DNA from: Actomonas aquatica
Lineage (GTDB): Bacteria > Verrucomicrobiota > Verrucomicrobiia > Opitutales > Opitutaceae
Assembly: GCF_019679435.2 (NCBI RefSeq)
Contig: NZ_CP139781.1
Span: forward strand, 6,010,001-6,074,000
Direction of reading: 5' to 3'
DNA length: 64,000 nt
Shown here: in pieces, positions 43,068-52,465 of the stretch
Layout: each line of letters begins with the position of its first letter
How positions within the stretch are numbered: position 1 is the first letter of the stretch
Notes under the pieces: model-generated
Databases searched by the model: none
Seen by the model: only the letters and a program-made list of their open reading frames with translations
Told to the model about the DNA's origin: nothing
Program-made: the position numbers and the translations under genes

Positions 43068-43520
43068 ATGGCCAATACCTACACCTCGCTCCAGTATCAC
43101 GTGGTGTTCAGCACCAAAAAACGGGAGCCCTGGTTGGTTGAATCAGTGTGTGAACGGCTTTGGCCCTACTTGGGAGGCATCGCCCGGGAAAACGGGATGA
43201 AGGCGCTGGAGATTGGCGGGGTCGCAGACCACATCCACCTCCTCCTGGTGCTTCCGCCGAGCCTTGCTCTGTCCAAGGCGCTTCAGCTGCTCAAAGGAGC
43301 TTCGTCCCGTTGGATCCACGATAACTTTCCCGCGTTGAGTCACTTTGGCTGGCAGGACGGATATGGCGCATTCACGGTGAGCGAATCTCAGATCCCGGTC
43401 GTTCGAGAGTATATCCGCAATCAACCTGAACATCATCGTGTCACGACCTTTGCCGAGGAATACCAAACCTTCATGGAGCGACATGGCATCGAGTTTGATG
43501 AGCGTTATTTACTGGGATGA
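43068..43520 (+). CDS. REP-associated tyrosine transposase / IS200-like Y1 transposase (RAYT)
   Basis: This 150-residue single-domain HUH nuclease begins with the strand SLQYHVVFSTKKREPWL. The HUH motif is in VADHIHLLLVLPP, and the C-terminal helix near EYIRNQPEHHR follows. The catalytic tyrosine is probably Tyr131 in the FAEEYQ stretch or the Tyr at EYIRNQ; this cannot be settled by eye. Proteins of this family act on single-stranded hairpins. No second IS605 gene is present. Inverted triple-hairpin REP arrays on both sides favour the domesticated RAYT type over an ordinary insertion sequence. The gene appears intact. Confidence 0.85.
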   Translation: MANTYTSLQYHVVFSTKKREPWLVESVCERLWPYLGGIARENGMKALEIGGVADHIHLLLVLPPSLALSKALQLLKGASSRWIHDNFPALSHFGWQDGYGAFTVSESQIPVVREYIRNQPEHHRVTTFAEEYQTFMERHGIEFDERYLLG

Positions 43521-43525
43521 ATTCA

Positions 43526-43614
43526 GGCGTCGCGCCGCGACGCACCAGTCCACCGGAGAATCCAGTTCCCGGGCGCTAAACCGCCCGGCTAGTTTCGAAT
43601 GCCGCTAGCGCGGC
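43526..43614 (-). repeat. Right flank of the RAYT element: inverted copy of the three REP-like hairpins
   Basis: The hairpins are GCGTCGCG-C-CGCGACGC (43527-43543), CCGGGCG-N6-CGCCCGG (43569-43588) and GCCGC-TAGC-GCGGC (43601-43614). In reverse complement they match the left flank in order; the outer two start points are 26 bp apart on both sides. The right edge lies 7 bp before the aguA start. Confidence 0.85.
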
Positions 43615-43621
43615 CTAAAGT

Positions 43622-44674
43622 ATGAAGGCATCAACCAACAAAGATACCCCCGCGGCCCTTGGCTTCCGTATGCCTGCGGAGTGGGAACCGCAGGAAGCGG
43701 TGTGGCTGTCGTGGCCCCACAAGAAGGCCTCCTGGCCGGGTCTGTGGCGCAACATCCCCAAACACTACGCGGCCTACGTCGCGGCGATCAGCCGCTTCGA
43801 GAAGGTGCGCATCAATCTCGCCGCGCCGCTGCAGGAGAAAGCCAAGGCGCTCTGCGTGAAGGCCGATGCGGTGATGTCGCGAGTCGAATTCTACGACCAC
43901 CCGACCAACGACGCGTGGTGTCGCGATCATGGCCCGATCTTCGTGAAGCACCGCGAGACCGGTGAAGTCGCGTTGACCGATTGGATGCACAATGCCTGGG
44001 GCGGCAAATACCCGCCCTACGACTTGGACAATGAGATCCCGCCGTCGATCGCCCGCGCGCTGAAGCTGCGTCGCTTCGAGAAGTCGATGGTGATGGAAGG
44101 CGGCTCCATCGACGTGAACGGCAAGGGGCTCTTGCTCACGAGTGAGCAGTGCCTGCTGCACCCGAATCGTAACCCGACGATGACGAAGGCTGAGATCGAG
44201 CGCGCCCTGAAGGACATGCTCGGCGTGCGCCGCATCCTCTGGCTGGGCGAGGGCATCGTGGGCGACGATACCGACGGGCATATCGACGACATCACGCGCT
44301 TCTTCCGCGCCGATGGCCTCATCACCTGCGTTGAAAAAAACAAGCGCGACCCCAATCACAAGTTGCTCGCGGCCAATCTCGAACGCATGCGCGACTTCCG
44401 CACGATGCAGGGCAAGCCGATCGACATCGTCGAGCTGCCCATGCCACGCCCGGTGTTGATCAAGGGCGAACGCGTGCCGGCCAGTTACGCCAATTTCCTC
44501 ATCATCAACGACGCCGTGTTGGTGCCGACCTTCCGGCAAAAGCGTCGCGACGCCGAAGCCTGCGCGATCATCGCCTCATGCTTCCCCGGCCGCGAAGTGG
44601 TGCCGGTCGATTGCGCCGAGATCATCTGGGGCTTGGGCACTTTGCATTGTCTTTCGCAACAACAGCCGGCCTGA
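43622..44674 (+). CDS. aguA: Agmatine deiminase
   Basis: This 350-residue member of the peptidyl-arginine-deiminase fold converts agmatine to N-carbamoylputrescine and ammonia. Motifs are MPAEWEPQEAVWLSWPH, NDAWCRDHGPIFV, MEGGSIDVNGKGLLLT, DTDGHIDDITRFF and the C-terminal catalytic cysteine (about Cys343) in WGLGTLHCLSQQQPA. With aguB upstream it gives a complete agmatine-to-putrescine route. The start lies only 7 bp after the RAYT repeat, so the promoter must be inside or beyond the repeat. Confidence 0.95.
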   Translation: MKASTNKDTPAALGFRMPAEWEPQEAVWLSWPHKKASWPGLWRNIPKHYAAYVAAISRFEKVRINLAAPLQEKAKALCVKADAVMSRVEFYDHPTNDAWCRDHGPIFVKHRETGEVALTDWMHNAWGGKYPPYDLDNEIPPSIARALKLRRFEKSMVMEGGSIDVNGKGLLLTSEQCLLHPNRNPTMTKAEIERALKDMLGVRRILWLGEGIVGDDTDGHIDDITRFFRADGLITCVEKNKRDPNHKLLAANLERMRDFRTMQGKPIDIVELPMPRPVLIKGERVPASYANFLIINDAVLVPTFRQKRRDAEACAIIASCFPGREVVPVDCAEIIWGLGTLHCLSQQQPA

Positions 44675-44691
44675 GTGGTCGGACTTCTGCC

Positions 44692-45186
44692 ATGACCCAT
44701 CGCCCCGTTTTTGTCCTCGTCGCCGCGCTCCTGCTCGGCGGCTGCGCCACCATTGAGGAAAAGGCCGCCTCGCTGCAGCTGCCCGCCGTGCAGTCGCAGT
44801 CCAATTTCTACGCTCGGACGAAGCCGGTCGTGTTTGAGGCGCTCGTCGATGTGCTGGAAACGATGGGCTACACCATCTCGCGCGCCCAGCCCGCCCAAGG
44901 TGTGATCGAGGCTTACAGCCACCTACTGGAAGGCGATGATCCCGGCTCCTCGCGGCAGTTCTTTATCTCGGCCCGTCTCCAGGAAGTCGGCGAAACCGAG
45001 AGCAGCGTGGAGCTCAAGGTGCGGGAAGCCTTCGAGGGCAACTTCAAGGCGGGCGCGACTCGTGAGTCGCACGCGCAACACGGCCGCTACGACAGCATCT
45101 TCGAGGCCTTGGAAGCGAAGTTGGGCGAAGGCAGCTGGTTGCCGCCGAGTCAACCGTCCCCCGGCTCAGTCGGGGCAGGACGCTGA
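44692..45186 (+). CDS. Small lipoprotein of unknown function
   Basis: This 164-residue product has a signal peptide with lipobox LLGGC (Cys20). The mature part has the pattern KPVVFEALVDVLETMGYTISRAQPAQGVIEA and SSRQFFISARLQEVG, resembling small lipoproteins with a DUF-type alpha/beta fold. No specific family is named. It begins 17 bp after aguA and probably shares its transcript. Its last 37 bp overlap, in antisense, the end of the convergent PEP-CTERM gene. Confidence 0.8.
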   Translation: MTHRPVFVLVAALLLGGCATIEEKAASLQLPAVQSQSNFYARTKPVVFEALVDVLETMGYTISRAQPAQGVIEAYSHLLEGDDPGSSRQFFISARLQEVGETESSVELKVREAFEGNFKAGATRESHAQHGRYDSIFEALEAKLGEGSWLPPSQPSPGSVGAGR

Positions 45187-45860
45187 GGTTCGGTCGCGGA
45201 CGTGGGTTGCTGACGTCGTCGTCGCCACGCGAGGTAGCCAAAGCAGCCGACCCCGAGCGCCAGAGAGTAGTGCGCCGGTTCGGGCACGGCCGACAACGGC
45301 GCGGTCTGCGACAGGTAACCCGAAGTGAGGCTGCGTTCAAAATGGACGTAACCCGAGTAGCCGATATTCCAGAAGCTGAACGGCAGACTGGCCGTTTCGT
45401 AGCTGCCCTGCAGCACGCCGTCGGTGATGGCTGCAGCGATGACGAGGGGGGCATCCAGCATGGATGCCTCCAGTTGCAGATTGAAGTAGTTCGCGGTGGA
45501 ACCCAGCTGCAGCAGCGTCCCGGATTGGAAGTCGATGTTGGCTTCGGTATGCAGACTGAGATACGGTTCGTTGGGCTCAAAATCGTAGTAGTAAGGTGCG
45601 GTCACCGATTCCACGCCTGGCCACACGACATCCACCGGATCGGGAGGATTGGTCGGCTCCCAAAAATAGAGCTCCATGTCGTCGACCTGTTCGAGATCGA
45701 GATCGAAGTCGATGAAGCCGGTCACCGCCGCCCCATCGTCAAAGGCCATATCGTGAACATGGTAGCGCACGATCTGGGCGGATGCGGTCAGCACGGCGGT
45801 GGCGAGGCCGAGGAGCAGCAGGAGACCGCGCAGTGGACGCGGGGGCAGGGCGAAGGTCAT
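45150..45860 (-). CDS. PEP-CTERM-sorted exported protein
   Basis: This 236-residue protein has a signal peptide (LLLLLGLATAVLTASA). A beta-rich mature part precedes the C-terminal sorting signal: VPEP, a hydrophobic helix (HYSLALGVGCFGYLAW) and an RRRR stop, followed by an unusually long 20-residue tail (QQPTSATEPQRPAPTEPGDG). PEP-CTERM proteins are processed by an exosortase and exported to the outer surface or exopolysaccharide. The tail after the arginines is rarely so long. The palindrome at 45897-45912 lies 37 bp upstream. Confidence 0.85.
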   Translation of the reverse strand: MTFALPPRPLRGLLLLLGLATAVLTASAQIVRYHVHDMAFDDGAAVTGFIDFDLDLEQVDDMELYFWEPTNPPDPVDVVWPGVESVTAPYYYDFEPNEPYLSLHTEANIDFQSGTLLQLGSTANYFNLQLEASMLDAPLVIAAAITDGVLQGSYETASLPFSFWNIGYSGYVHFERSLTSGYLSQTAPLSAVPEPAHYSLALGVGCFGYLAWRRRRQQPTSATEPQRPAPTEPGDG

Positions 45861-46187
45861 GCCGGCCAGTTTAGCAAGCGAACGTTCGTCGCCGCCTCAC
45901 CCGTGCGGGTGATCTGCCCTCACTCCGAGGCGGTAGGGCGGGGGCGGCGCGGACCGGCAGCCGGGTGGTGCAGCCGCCTGCAGGAGCGTGATTTACCGCT
46001 TGCGCTGGGGCGAAAAATTTGGCGATTCTGACCGTTCGCGACTGTTCCTTTGATCGATCGGTGTCCTGTCGCGGTGCTCCCACCGGTCGTTTTTTTGTCA
46101 GTGTAAACCATCAACCCACGCTCCGTTTCGACGGGGCACCCGGGCGACCGAGACCGTGGAGCAAGTCGAGGAAGTTCGTTACATACA
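45861..46187. other. 327-bp divergent intergenic region between a PEP-CTERM gene and rpsA
   Basis: It holds the dyad at 45897-45912 near the left gene and must carry the rpsA promoter and leader on the right. No small gene with a convincing start is visible. No clear ribosomal-protein autoregulatory structure could be identified by eye. Confidence 0.5.
45897..45912. promoter_or_regulatory. TCACCCG-TG-CGGGTGA dyad upstream of a PEP-CTERM gene
   Basis: 7-bp inverted repeat with a 2-nt spacer, 37 bp upstream of the PEP-CTERM start at 45860. The same dyad with spacer AT lies at 56953-56968 upstream of the other PEP-CTERM gene in the window. Confidence 0.6.
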
Positions 46188-47858
<1,671 letters not shown>

Positions 47859-47899
47859 GCCCGGTCTTCATCGGTCGTATCCGAAAACCAATCACACGA

Positions 47900-47929
47900 A
47901 ACGCCCCGCCTCGCGCGGGGCGTTTTTTT
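47900..47929 (+). terminator. Terminator of rpsA
   Basis: Stem ACGCCCCGC / GCGGGGCGT (9 bp) with loop CTCGC, followed by seven T, 41 bp after the stop. Confidence 0.93.
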
Positions 47930-48058
47930 GTGGGTGGGTGGTGCGGTGCGGGAGGATCGGGGCGGGAGGGAGGATTTACAGAAGGGAACGAAGGGAAGGA
48001 CGGAAGCGGAGGGGCAGGGGAACCCGGCAAACTGACCGAGAGGCAGGTGCGTTTTAAC

Positions 48059-48094
48059 GCAAAGACGGCAAAGGACGCAAAGGTCGCAAAGCAG
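48059..48094 (+). repeat. Four tandem 9-bp GCAAAG-type units
   Basis: GCAAAGACG, GCAAAGGAC, GCAAAGGTC, GCAAAGCAG in direct succession. The hexamer GCAAAG is invariant while the three spacer bases vary. Confidence 0.75.
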
Positions 48095-48144
48095 GGAGAG
48101 GTGGACGCGGACCTCCGGGCCGCGTTGTTTCACGTGCCTCTCGG

Positions 48145-48170
48145 TGTAGGCCGCGAGCTCGCTCGCGCTA
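48145..48170 (+). repeat. Single REP hairpin related to the 8607-8680 pair
   Basis: A GTAG head at 48146 is followed by GGCC and the hairpin GCGAGC-TC-GCTCGC. It differs from the copies at 8607-8680 at 2 of 24 positions, one of them in the loop. Confidence 0.75.
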
Positions 48171-48329
48171 GGCCGGGGGCGGGGTTTTAATCACCGCGAA
48201 GATTCGCTAAGCCCAGCGGCAACGGATCATCCGTGTTGATCTTTCGCCACGGAGCCAGAGACCCCGTAGGCTTGCAGCGGTTTGGGGCTTTGACTCCGGG
48301 CACTCTTATGCCGATAGGTGGCCGTCAGA

Positions 48330-48686
48330 ATGAAAGCGCGAGTTGAAGCCTTTAGGCACGCATTTCGGGGAGCTCGCGTGCTCGTCACGACCCAGCCCCA
48401 TGCGAAGTTTCACGCGGTTGCCAGCCTCGTGGTCGTCCTTGCCGGATTCTGGTGTAAACTCACGACACTGGAGTGGGCGCTGATTGTTTGCTCGATTTCC
48501 ATCGTCTGGCTTTCCGAGGCGATGAATACCGCCCTCGAATTCCTGGCTGATGAAGTGAGCTTGGAATGGCGCGAGCGCATCAAGCACGCGAAGGATGTCG
48601 CCGCATTTTCGGTGCTGGCCGCTGCCATCGGGGCGGCGACCATCGGTGTGCTCGTTTTCACTCCCTACGTTTTCGGCCGTTCATGA
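48330..48686 (+). CDS. dgkA: Diacylglycerol kinase (prokaryotic DgkA family)
   Basis: This 118-residue small integral membrane enzyme begins with an N-terminal amphipathic helix (MKARVEAFRHAFRGARVL). Three membrane helices and the active-site motif SEAMNTALEFLADEV follow, then KHAKDVAAFSVL. It phosphorylates diacylglycerol or undecaprenol. In many non-enteric bacteria the family member is an undecaprenol kinase, so the substrate is uncertain. ATG 48330 is preferred over GTG 48318. Its stop overlaps the start of a short downstream frame (ATGA). Confidence 0.9.
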   Translation: MKARVEAFRHAFRGARVLVTTQPHAKFHAVASLVVVLAGFWCKLTTLEWALIVCSISIVWLSEAMNTALEFLADEVSLEWRERIKHAKDVAAFSVLAAAIGAATIGVLVFTPYVFGRS

Positions 48687-48820
48687 AGAAACAGGACGTT
48701 CCGTCGGCGGAGCCAGAGAACAACGCTGTCCCTTGCAAGTTTGGGTTTATAATCGAATCAGAAGAGTGGTTCGAGGCGCTGAAGCTTGCGTTCGAGCGGG
48801 GCGTGAATGCAAAGCGATGA
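48683..48820 (+). CDS. Possible 45-residue peptide translationally coupled to dgkA
   Basis: The ATG overlaps the dgkA stop by 4 bp. The product MKKQDVPSAEPENNAVPCKF continues with GFIIESEEWFEALKLAFERGVNAKR, a soluble peptide ending in an amphipathic helix. No family is recognised. Coupling and plausible composition are the only support; it may be non-coding. Confidence 0.35.
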   Translation: MKKQDVPSAEPENNAVPCKFGFIIESEEWFEALKLAFERGVNAKR

Positions 48821-48892
48821 GTGCCCCGCAGCGAAGAACAGCGTTGTGGACGTTGGGCTTTGTGAGCGCAGGTTGAGGTGTCCGGCAAACCG

Positions 48893-50947
48893 TTAGCGCA
48901 CGGCGCGGAGGTGGCCGATGAGGGGCCAGTCCCAGTTGGTGAGGCCGCTGGGGCCGGGGCCGGCTTCGAGGATGAGGCGGCGATTGGTGCCGGAGGGGAG
49001 GGGGAGTTCGCGATCCATAAATCCGCGCACGGAGGGATCGTCCCGCGGGTTAAAAAACTCTTCGCTGCCGCCGAGTTCGTTGCCGGCGGCGTCTTGGATC
49101 GTCCAACGCAGGGTGTAGCCGTCGGATTGGCCGCCGTTGTTCCAGGAGCCAATGCGCGCGCCGGTGCGGTAGCGCAGGGCGGTGACGTCATTCGGCAGGC
49201 GGAAAGTAACCTCGGCGCGCGGCGTGAATTGGTAGAATACCGTCTCTTCGAATTCGAAGCGTTCGGGGGGCACGGTCAGGTCCCAGGCGACGGGCTGCAG
49301 GTCGAAGGCTTCCAGGCGCTGCAGTGGGCGTTCGGCGTAGAACGTGTAGCCGGTGGCGGCGATGTCTGGATCGGCTAAGGTGCTGACGATGGAGACGGTG
49401 CCGGGGTCGATGCCTTGGTCGCGCAGGAGCGCGCGGGCGGCGTGATCGTATTGGTTCCAGATGAAGAACTGGTGGGTGGCTGGGGCGCCGCCGGAGTAAC
49501 CATTCAGGGTGACACGATGGAGCGATAGGGCAGCGGCCCACGCGTCGAGGTTTTGCACGGCCATGTCCTGGTTGGTGAAGCCGGGAGCCCAGGCGAGCAC
49601 CGGGCGGTCGCCGGCCTGCTGCCACGCGCGGACGATGGCATGACGGCGGGCTTGAGCGTCGGCCACGCTGTAGTGCGGTTGTTGCACGGCGGTGGTTTCC
49701 ACCAAGAGGGCGGCGAGGAGGAGCAGCGGCACGAGCCGACGGCGTTTTTCCCACCACGACCACAGGAGCAGTCCGCTGGCGCAGAAAAACAGGGCGTGCA
49801 CCAACGCCGAGATTCGACCGGCGGCGCGGAAGGCGCGCAGGGGCTCGATCCAGTCGCCGAGCAGGAGCCACAGGGAGAGCTCGCCGGGCCAGGTGACGAA
49901 GAAGAGGACCGTGACGAACCCGGTGGCGGCAAGCACGGCGGCGAGGCGTTGAGGGCCGCTGGCGTTGCGGCGCAGCCCGAAGGCGAGGGCGAGCAGGGCG
50001 CCGAGCCACGGGAGGAGTCCACCGAGGAGTTGGTGTTCGCCGTTGGTGATTTCGCCGCCGAACCAGCCGGTTGAATAAAGCCAGTGGCCGGGGGGGACGG
50101 AAAACCACGATGCCCACGTGGGCGCGAGGTCGACCAACTCGTGCATTGGGCGACCCACCCCGCTCTGCACGGCCTGCGAATAAACCCATACGTTCACACC
50201 ACCCGCGAGCAGGCCGGCTCCGGCGAGCATGAGGTGGCCGAAGTAGGCGGGGCGCGGGAGGGACGCATTGCTGGCGGTCGGTAGCTGCAGACCGCTCACG
50301 CGGGCAGTGAGAAGTGCCAACGCCGTCACGAAGCCGGCGAAGAACGCGAGGTAGGGCGTGGCGGCGAATTGCCAGGCGAAGCCGCCGGCGACGGCGAGCA
50401 GTCGCCACGGGGCGCGCTCACGGAGATAGAGCACGAGGTGGCCGGCGGCCCAGAGCGCGGGGAAGAGGGGCAGGAGTTGGGGGTGGGTGCCGGTGAGCCA
50501 GACTTGGTTGAGGCCGGCGAAGGCGCCCACGGCGATGGGCGGCGCCCAGCGCGCATCGAGGCCGAGCGTGCGGAGGAGTCGCACGGCGAGCAGCACGTTG
50601 AGCAGGGCGCAGACAATATACCAGGCCTGCATGGCGCGCTCGGGGCCGAGTCCGAGCAGGCGGGCGCTGGTGTAGAAGGGTTGGGTGCCGAGGTGGGTGT
50701 CGCTCCAGCCGAGGGTGTGGGTCGTCGGGTAAAACTGTCCGGGGCTCAGCCAGTCGTAATGGCCGCGCCAGGATTGGTAACCGTGTTCCAGGATGAGGGC
50801 GTTGAAGCGGCCGTCGCCGAGGCCGGCGGGGAGGTCGGCGAAACCGCTGGTCCAGATGGCTTGGGTCACGTGGACCGTGCCGAGCAGCAGCCAGAGGATC
50901 AGCCAGATCGTGGCAGAGGGGAGGCGGCGGCGGGACGGAGGCGGCAT
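48893..50947 (-). CDS. Polytopic membrane protein, putative glycosyltransferase-like (GT-C type)
   Basis: This 684-residue protein starts at ATG 50947 (MPPPSRRRLPSAT). An initial helix is followed by a periplasmic loop, then about ten further membrane helices and a ~240-residue C-terminal globular domain. The layout (loop after helix 1 with FNALILEHGYQSWRG, many helices, soluble tail) resembles GT-C fold membrane glycosyltransferases such as those using polyprenyl-linked sugars. No catalytic motif can be named with certainty, so it is best treated as an unknown membrane protein. Confidence 0.75.
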   Translation of the reverse strand: MPPPSRRRLPSATIWLILWLLLGTVHVTQAIWTSGFADLPAGLGDGRFNALILEHGYQSWRGHYDWLSPGQFYPTTHTLGWSDTHLGTQPFYTSARLLGLGPERAMQAWYIVCALLNVLLAVRLLRTLGLDARWAPPIAVGAFAGLNQVWLTGTHPQLLPLFPALWAAGHLVLYLRERAPWRLLAVAGGFAWQFAATPYLAFFAGFVTALALLTARVSGLQLPTASNASLPRPAYFGHLMLAGAGLLAGGVNVWVYSQAVQSGVGRPMHELVDLAPTWASWFSVPPGHWLYSTGWFGGEITNGEHQLLGGLLPWLGALLALAFGLRRNASGPQRLAAVLAATGFVTVLFFVTWPGELSLWLLLGDWIEPLRAFRAAGRISALVHALFFCASGLLLWSWWEKRRRLVPLLLLAALLVETTAVQQPHYSVADAQARRHAIVRAWQQAGDRPVLAWAPGFTNQDMAVQNLDAWAAALSLHRVTLNGYSGGAPATHQFFIWNQYDHAARALLRDQGIDPGTVSIVSTLADPDIAATGYTFYAERPLQRLEAFDLQPVAWDLTVPPERFEFEETVFYQFTPRAEVTFRLPNDVTALRYRTGARIGSWNNGGQSDGYTLRWTIQDAAGNELGGSEEFFNPRDDPSVRGFMDRELPLPSGTNRRLILEAGPGPSGLTNWDWPLIGHLRAVR

Positions 50948-51009
50948 GGACGGAAGCGGAGGCGAACAGCGAGTGAGCAGCGAAGCCGGGGGGCGCGGCA
51001 ACCACCAAC

Positions 51010-51044
51010 AAAAAACGGCCGGATCGCACGAGGCGACCCGGCCG
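51010..51044 (-). terminator. Terminator of the sigma-factor gene
   Basis: A 12-bp stem with one G-T wobble (CGGCCGGATCGC / GCGACCCGGCCG, loop 5 nt). On the minus strand it is followed by six T, 28 bp after the sigma-factor stop. Confidence 0.9.
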
Positions 51045-51071
51045 GGACAGACGTCTACAATGAAAGGTGTC

Positions 51072-52112
51072 TTAGTTGGCGCGCGCTTCGATGAACTCGC
51101 GGATGACCTCTTCGCGGGCCACGCGGCGGTTCTCGATCTCGATCTCCTCGCGGGTGCGCTGGGCGTTGTGGGAAGCCATGGCCTTGCGCATCTTGGAGAG
51201 GGCGATGTTCTGCAGCTGGCGGATACGCTCGCGGGTCACGTTGAACTTCTGGCCGACTTCCTCGAGGGTGAGCTCGTCGTAGCCATCGAGACCGAAGCGG
51301 TAGCGCAGGATCTCGGCTTCGCGGGGATCGAGCTGGTCGATCATGTGGTGGAGGTCGCTCTTCTCGGAGTGCTCTTTGAGATTCTCGAGCGGGTCGGGCG
51401 TGCTCTCGTCACCGACGATTTCGCCGAAGGTGGTGGAGTCGCCGTCTTCGCCGACCGGGGCGTCGAGGGAGGCCGGACGGACGCTGACGCTCTTGAGGTG
51501 GGCGACTTTGTTGGTCGGGATCTGGAGCTCGATCGCGATCTCTTCGTCGGTCGGCTCGCGGCCGAGTTCCTCGGTGAGGGCGAGGGCGGTGCGACGCATC
51601 TTGGCGATCTTGTCGACCAAGTGGACCGGGAGGCGGATGGTCTTGGACTGGTTGGCGAGAGCGCGCTTGATCGACTGCTTGATCCACCAGGCGGCGTAGG
51701 TGGAGAGCTTACCGCCCTTGGACGGGTCGAAACGCTCGACGGCCTTCACGAGGCCGATGTTGCCCTCGGAAATGAGGTCGAGGAGCGGGAGGCCGAAGTC
51801 CTTGTAGTCCATCGCGATTTTTACGACGAGACGGAGGTTGGCCGAGATCATGTGATCGCGAGCGGCTTTGTCGCCTTTGCGGATGCGGTTGGCGAGTTCG
51901 ACCTCCTGCTTGGGCGTGAGGAGGGCGGTTTTGCCGATTTCCTGCAGATAGAGCTGCAGGTGGCTGCGGTCGGACGGGGTCGGCTTTTCGGCGGGAGCAG
52001 GCTCGGGGCGCTCGAGGAAAGAGGGCGGCGTATTTGCGTTTACTACCGGGGCTGCTTCGATGGAGGACAGGGAGGCGCGATCGGTGCGAGCGTGAGTGAT
52101 GGTAGAGGCCAT
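51072..52112 (-). CDS. Sigma-70 family RNA polymerase sigma factor (group 2, RpoD/RpoS-like)
   Basis: This 346-residue sigma factor has region 1.2 (LQLYLQEIGKTALLTPKQEVELANRI), region 2 (LISEGNIGLVKAVERFDPSKG, STYAAWWIKQSIKRAL), region 3 (RLPVHLVDKI) and region 4 (REAEILRYRFGL, TLEEVGQKFNVTRERIRQLQ). Region 1.1 and the long non-conserved insert of primary sigma factors are missing; instead there is a short, poorly conserved N-terminus. It is probably an alternative housekeeping-like sigma for stress or stationary phase. Confidence 0.92.
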   Translation of the reverse strand: MASTITHARTDRASLSSIEAAPVVNANTPPSFLERPEPAPAEKPTPSDRSHLQLYLQEIGKTALLTPKQEVELANRIRKGDKAARDHMISANLRLVVKIAMDYKDFGLPLLDLISEGNIGLVKAVERFDPSKGGKLSTYAAWWIKQSIKRALANQSKTIRLPVHLVDKIAKMRRTALALTEELGREPTDEEIAIELQIPTNKVAHLKSVSVRPASLDAPVGEDGDSTTFGEIVGDESTPDPLENLKEHSEKSDLHHMIDQLDPREAEILRYRFGLDGYDELTLEEVGQKFNVTRERIRQLQNIALSKMRKAMASHNAQRTREEIEIENRRVAREEVIREFIEARAN

Positions 52113-52465
52113 AATAAGTGGTTCGGAGGTTCCGCAGTGAGAGCGAAGGAACAGCTGGTTTATTCCGGTGTTCGAGAGCTCCGACTGCTGTGATCTCGTT
52201 TGGTTCCGCGATTACTAGCCAAGTAGTCAACTATCCGCAAGTCGTGCCGCTGAAATCCGCCGATATAAGCCAGTGGCATAAGGGTTTAGCTCGCGTTGAA
52301 GTTCGCTAATGAGCCGGTTTGGGTGACCCCTAAATGGGTCAAACCGGTGCTTCCAAACGGGGCAATCGGGCACCGGTTGGGCGGGGCATGGAGAGGGCGG
52401 CACGGCGGCCTGACGCCACCGCTAAATCGGCCGTTTTTGCATCCGGCGCGAGTCGCCGGTGCGGT
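52113..52465. other. 353-bp intergenic region upstream of the sigma-factor gene
   Basis: It contains the promoter region of the minus-strand sigma gene (not resolvable by eye) and two hairpins. One is a bulged dyad at 52314-52347 (CCGGTTT / AAACCGG with inner GACCC / GGGTC). The other is CCGGCG-CGAGT-CGCCGG around 52443-52459, just past the trpE stop. Neither has a T tract on the relevant strand. No gene is seen. Confidence 0.5.

Larger units (their letters stand above)
47930..48329. other. 400-bp intergenic region with repeats, no gene seen
   Basis: Contents from left to right are a purine-rich stretch, four 9-bp GCAAAGnnn units (48059-48094), a single REP hairpin (48145-48170), and about 140 bp without visible features before the diacylglycerol kinase gene. 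Frames through it lack start sites and family-like sequence. Confidence 0.6.

Noticed and set aside
43068..43520. Complete IS200/IS605 insertion sequence
   Set aside because: No tnpB-like gene, and the ends are mirrored compound REP hairpins rather than the asymmetric subterminal hairpins of IS200/IS605, so RAYT is the better call; the boundary between the two is not absolute.
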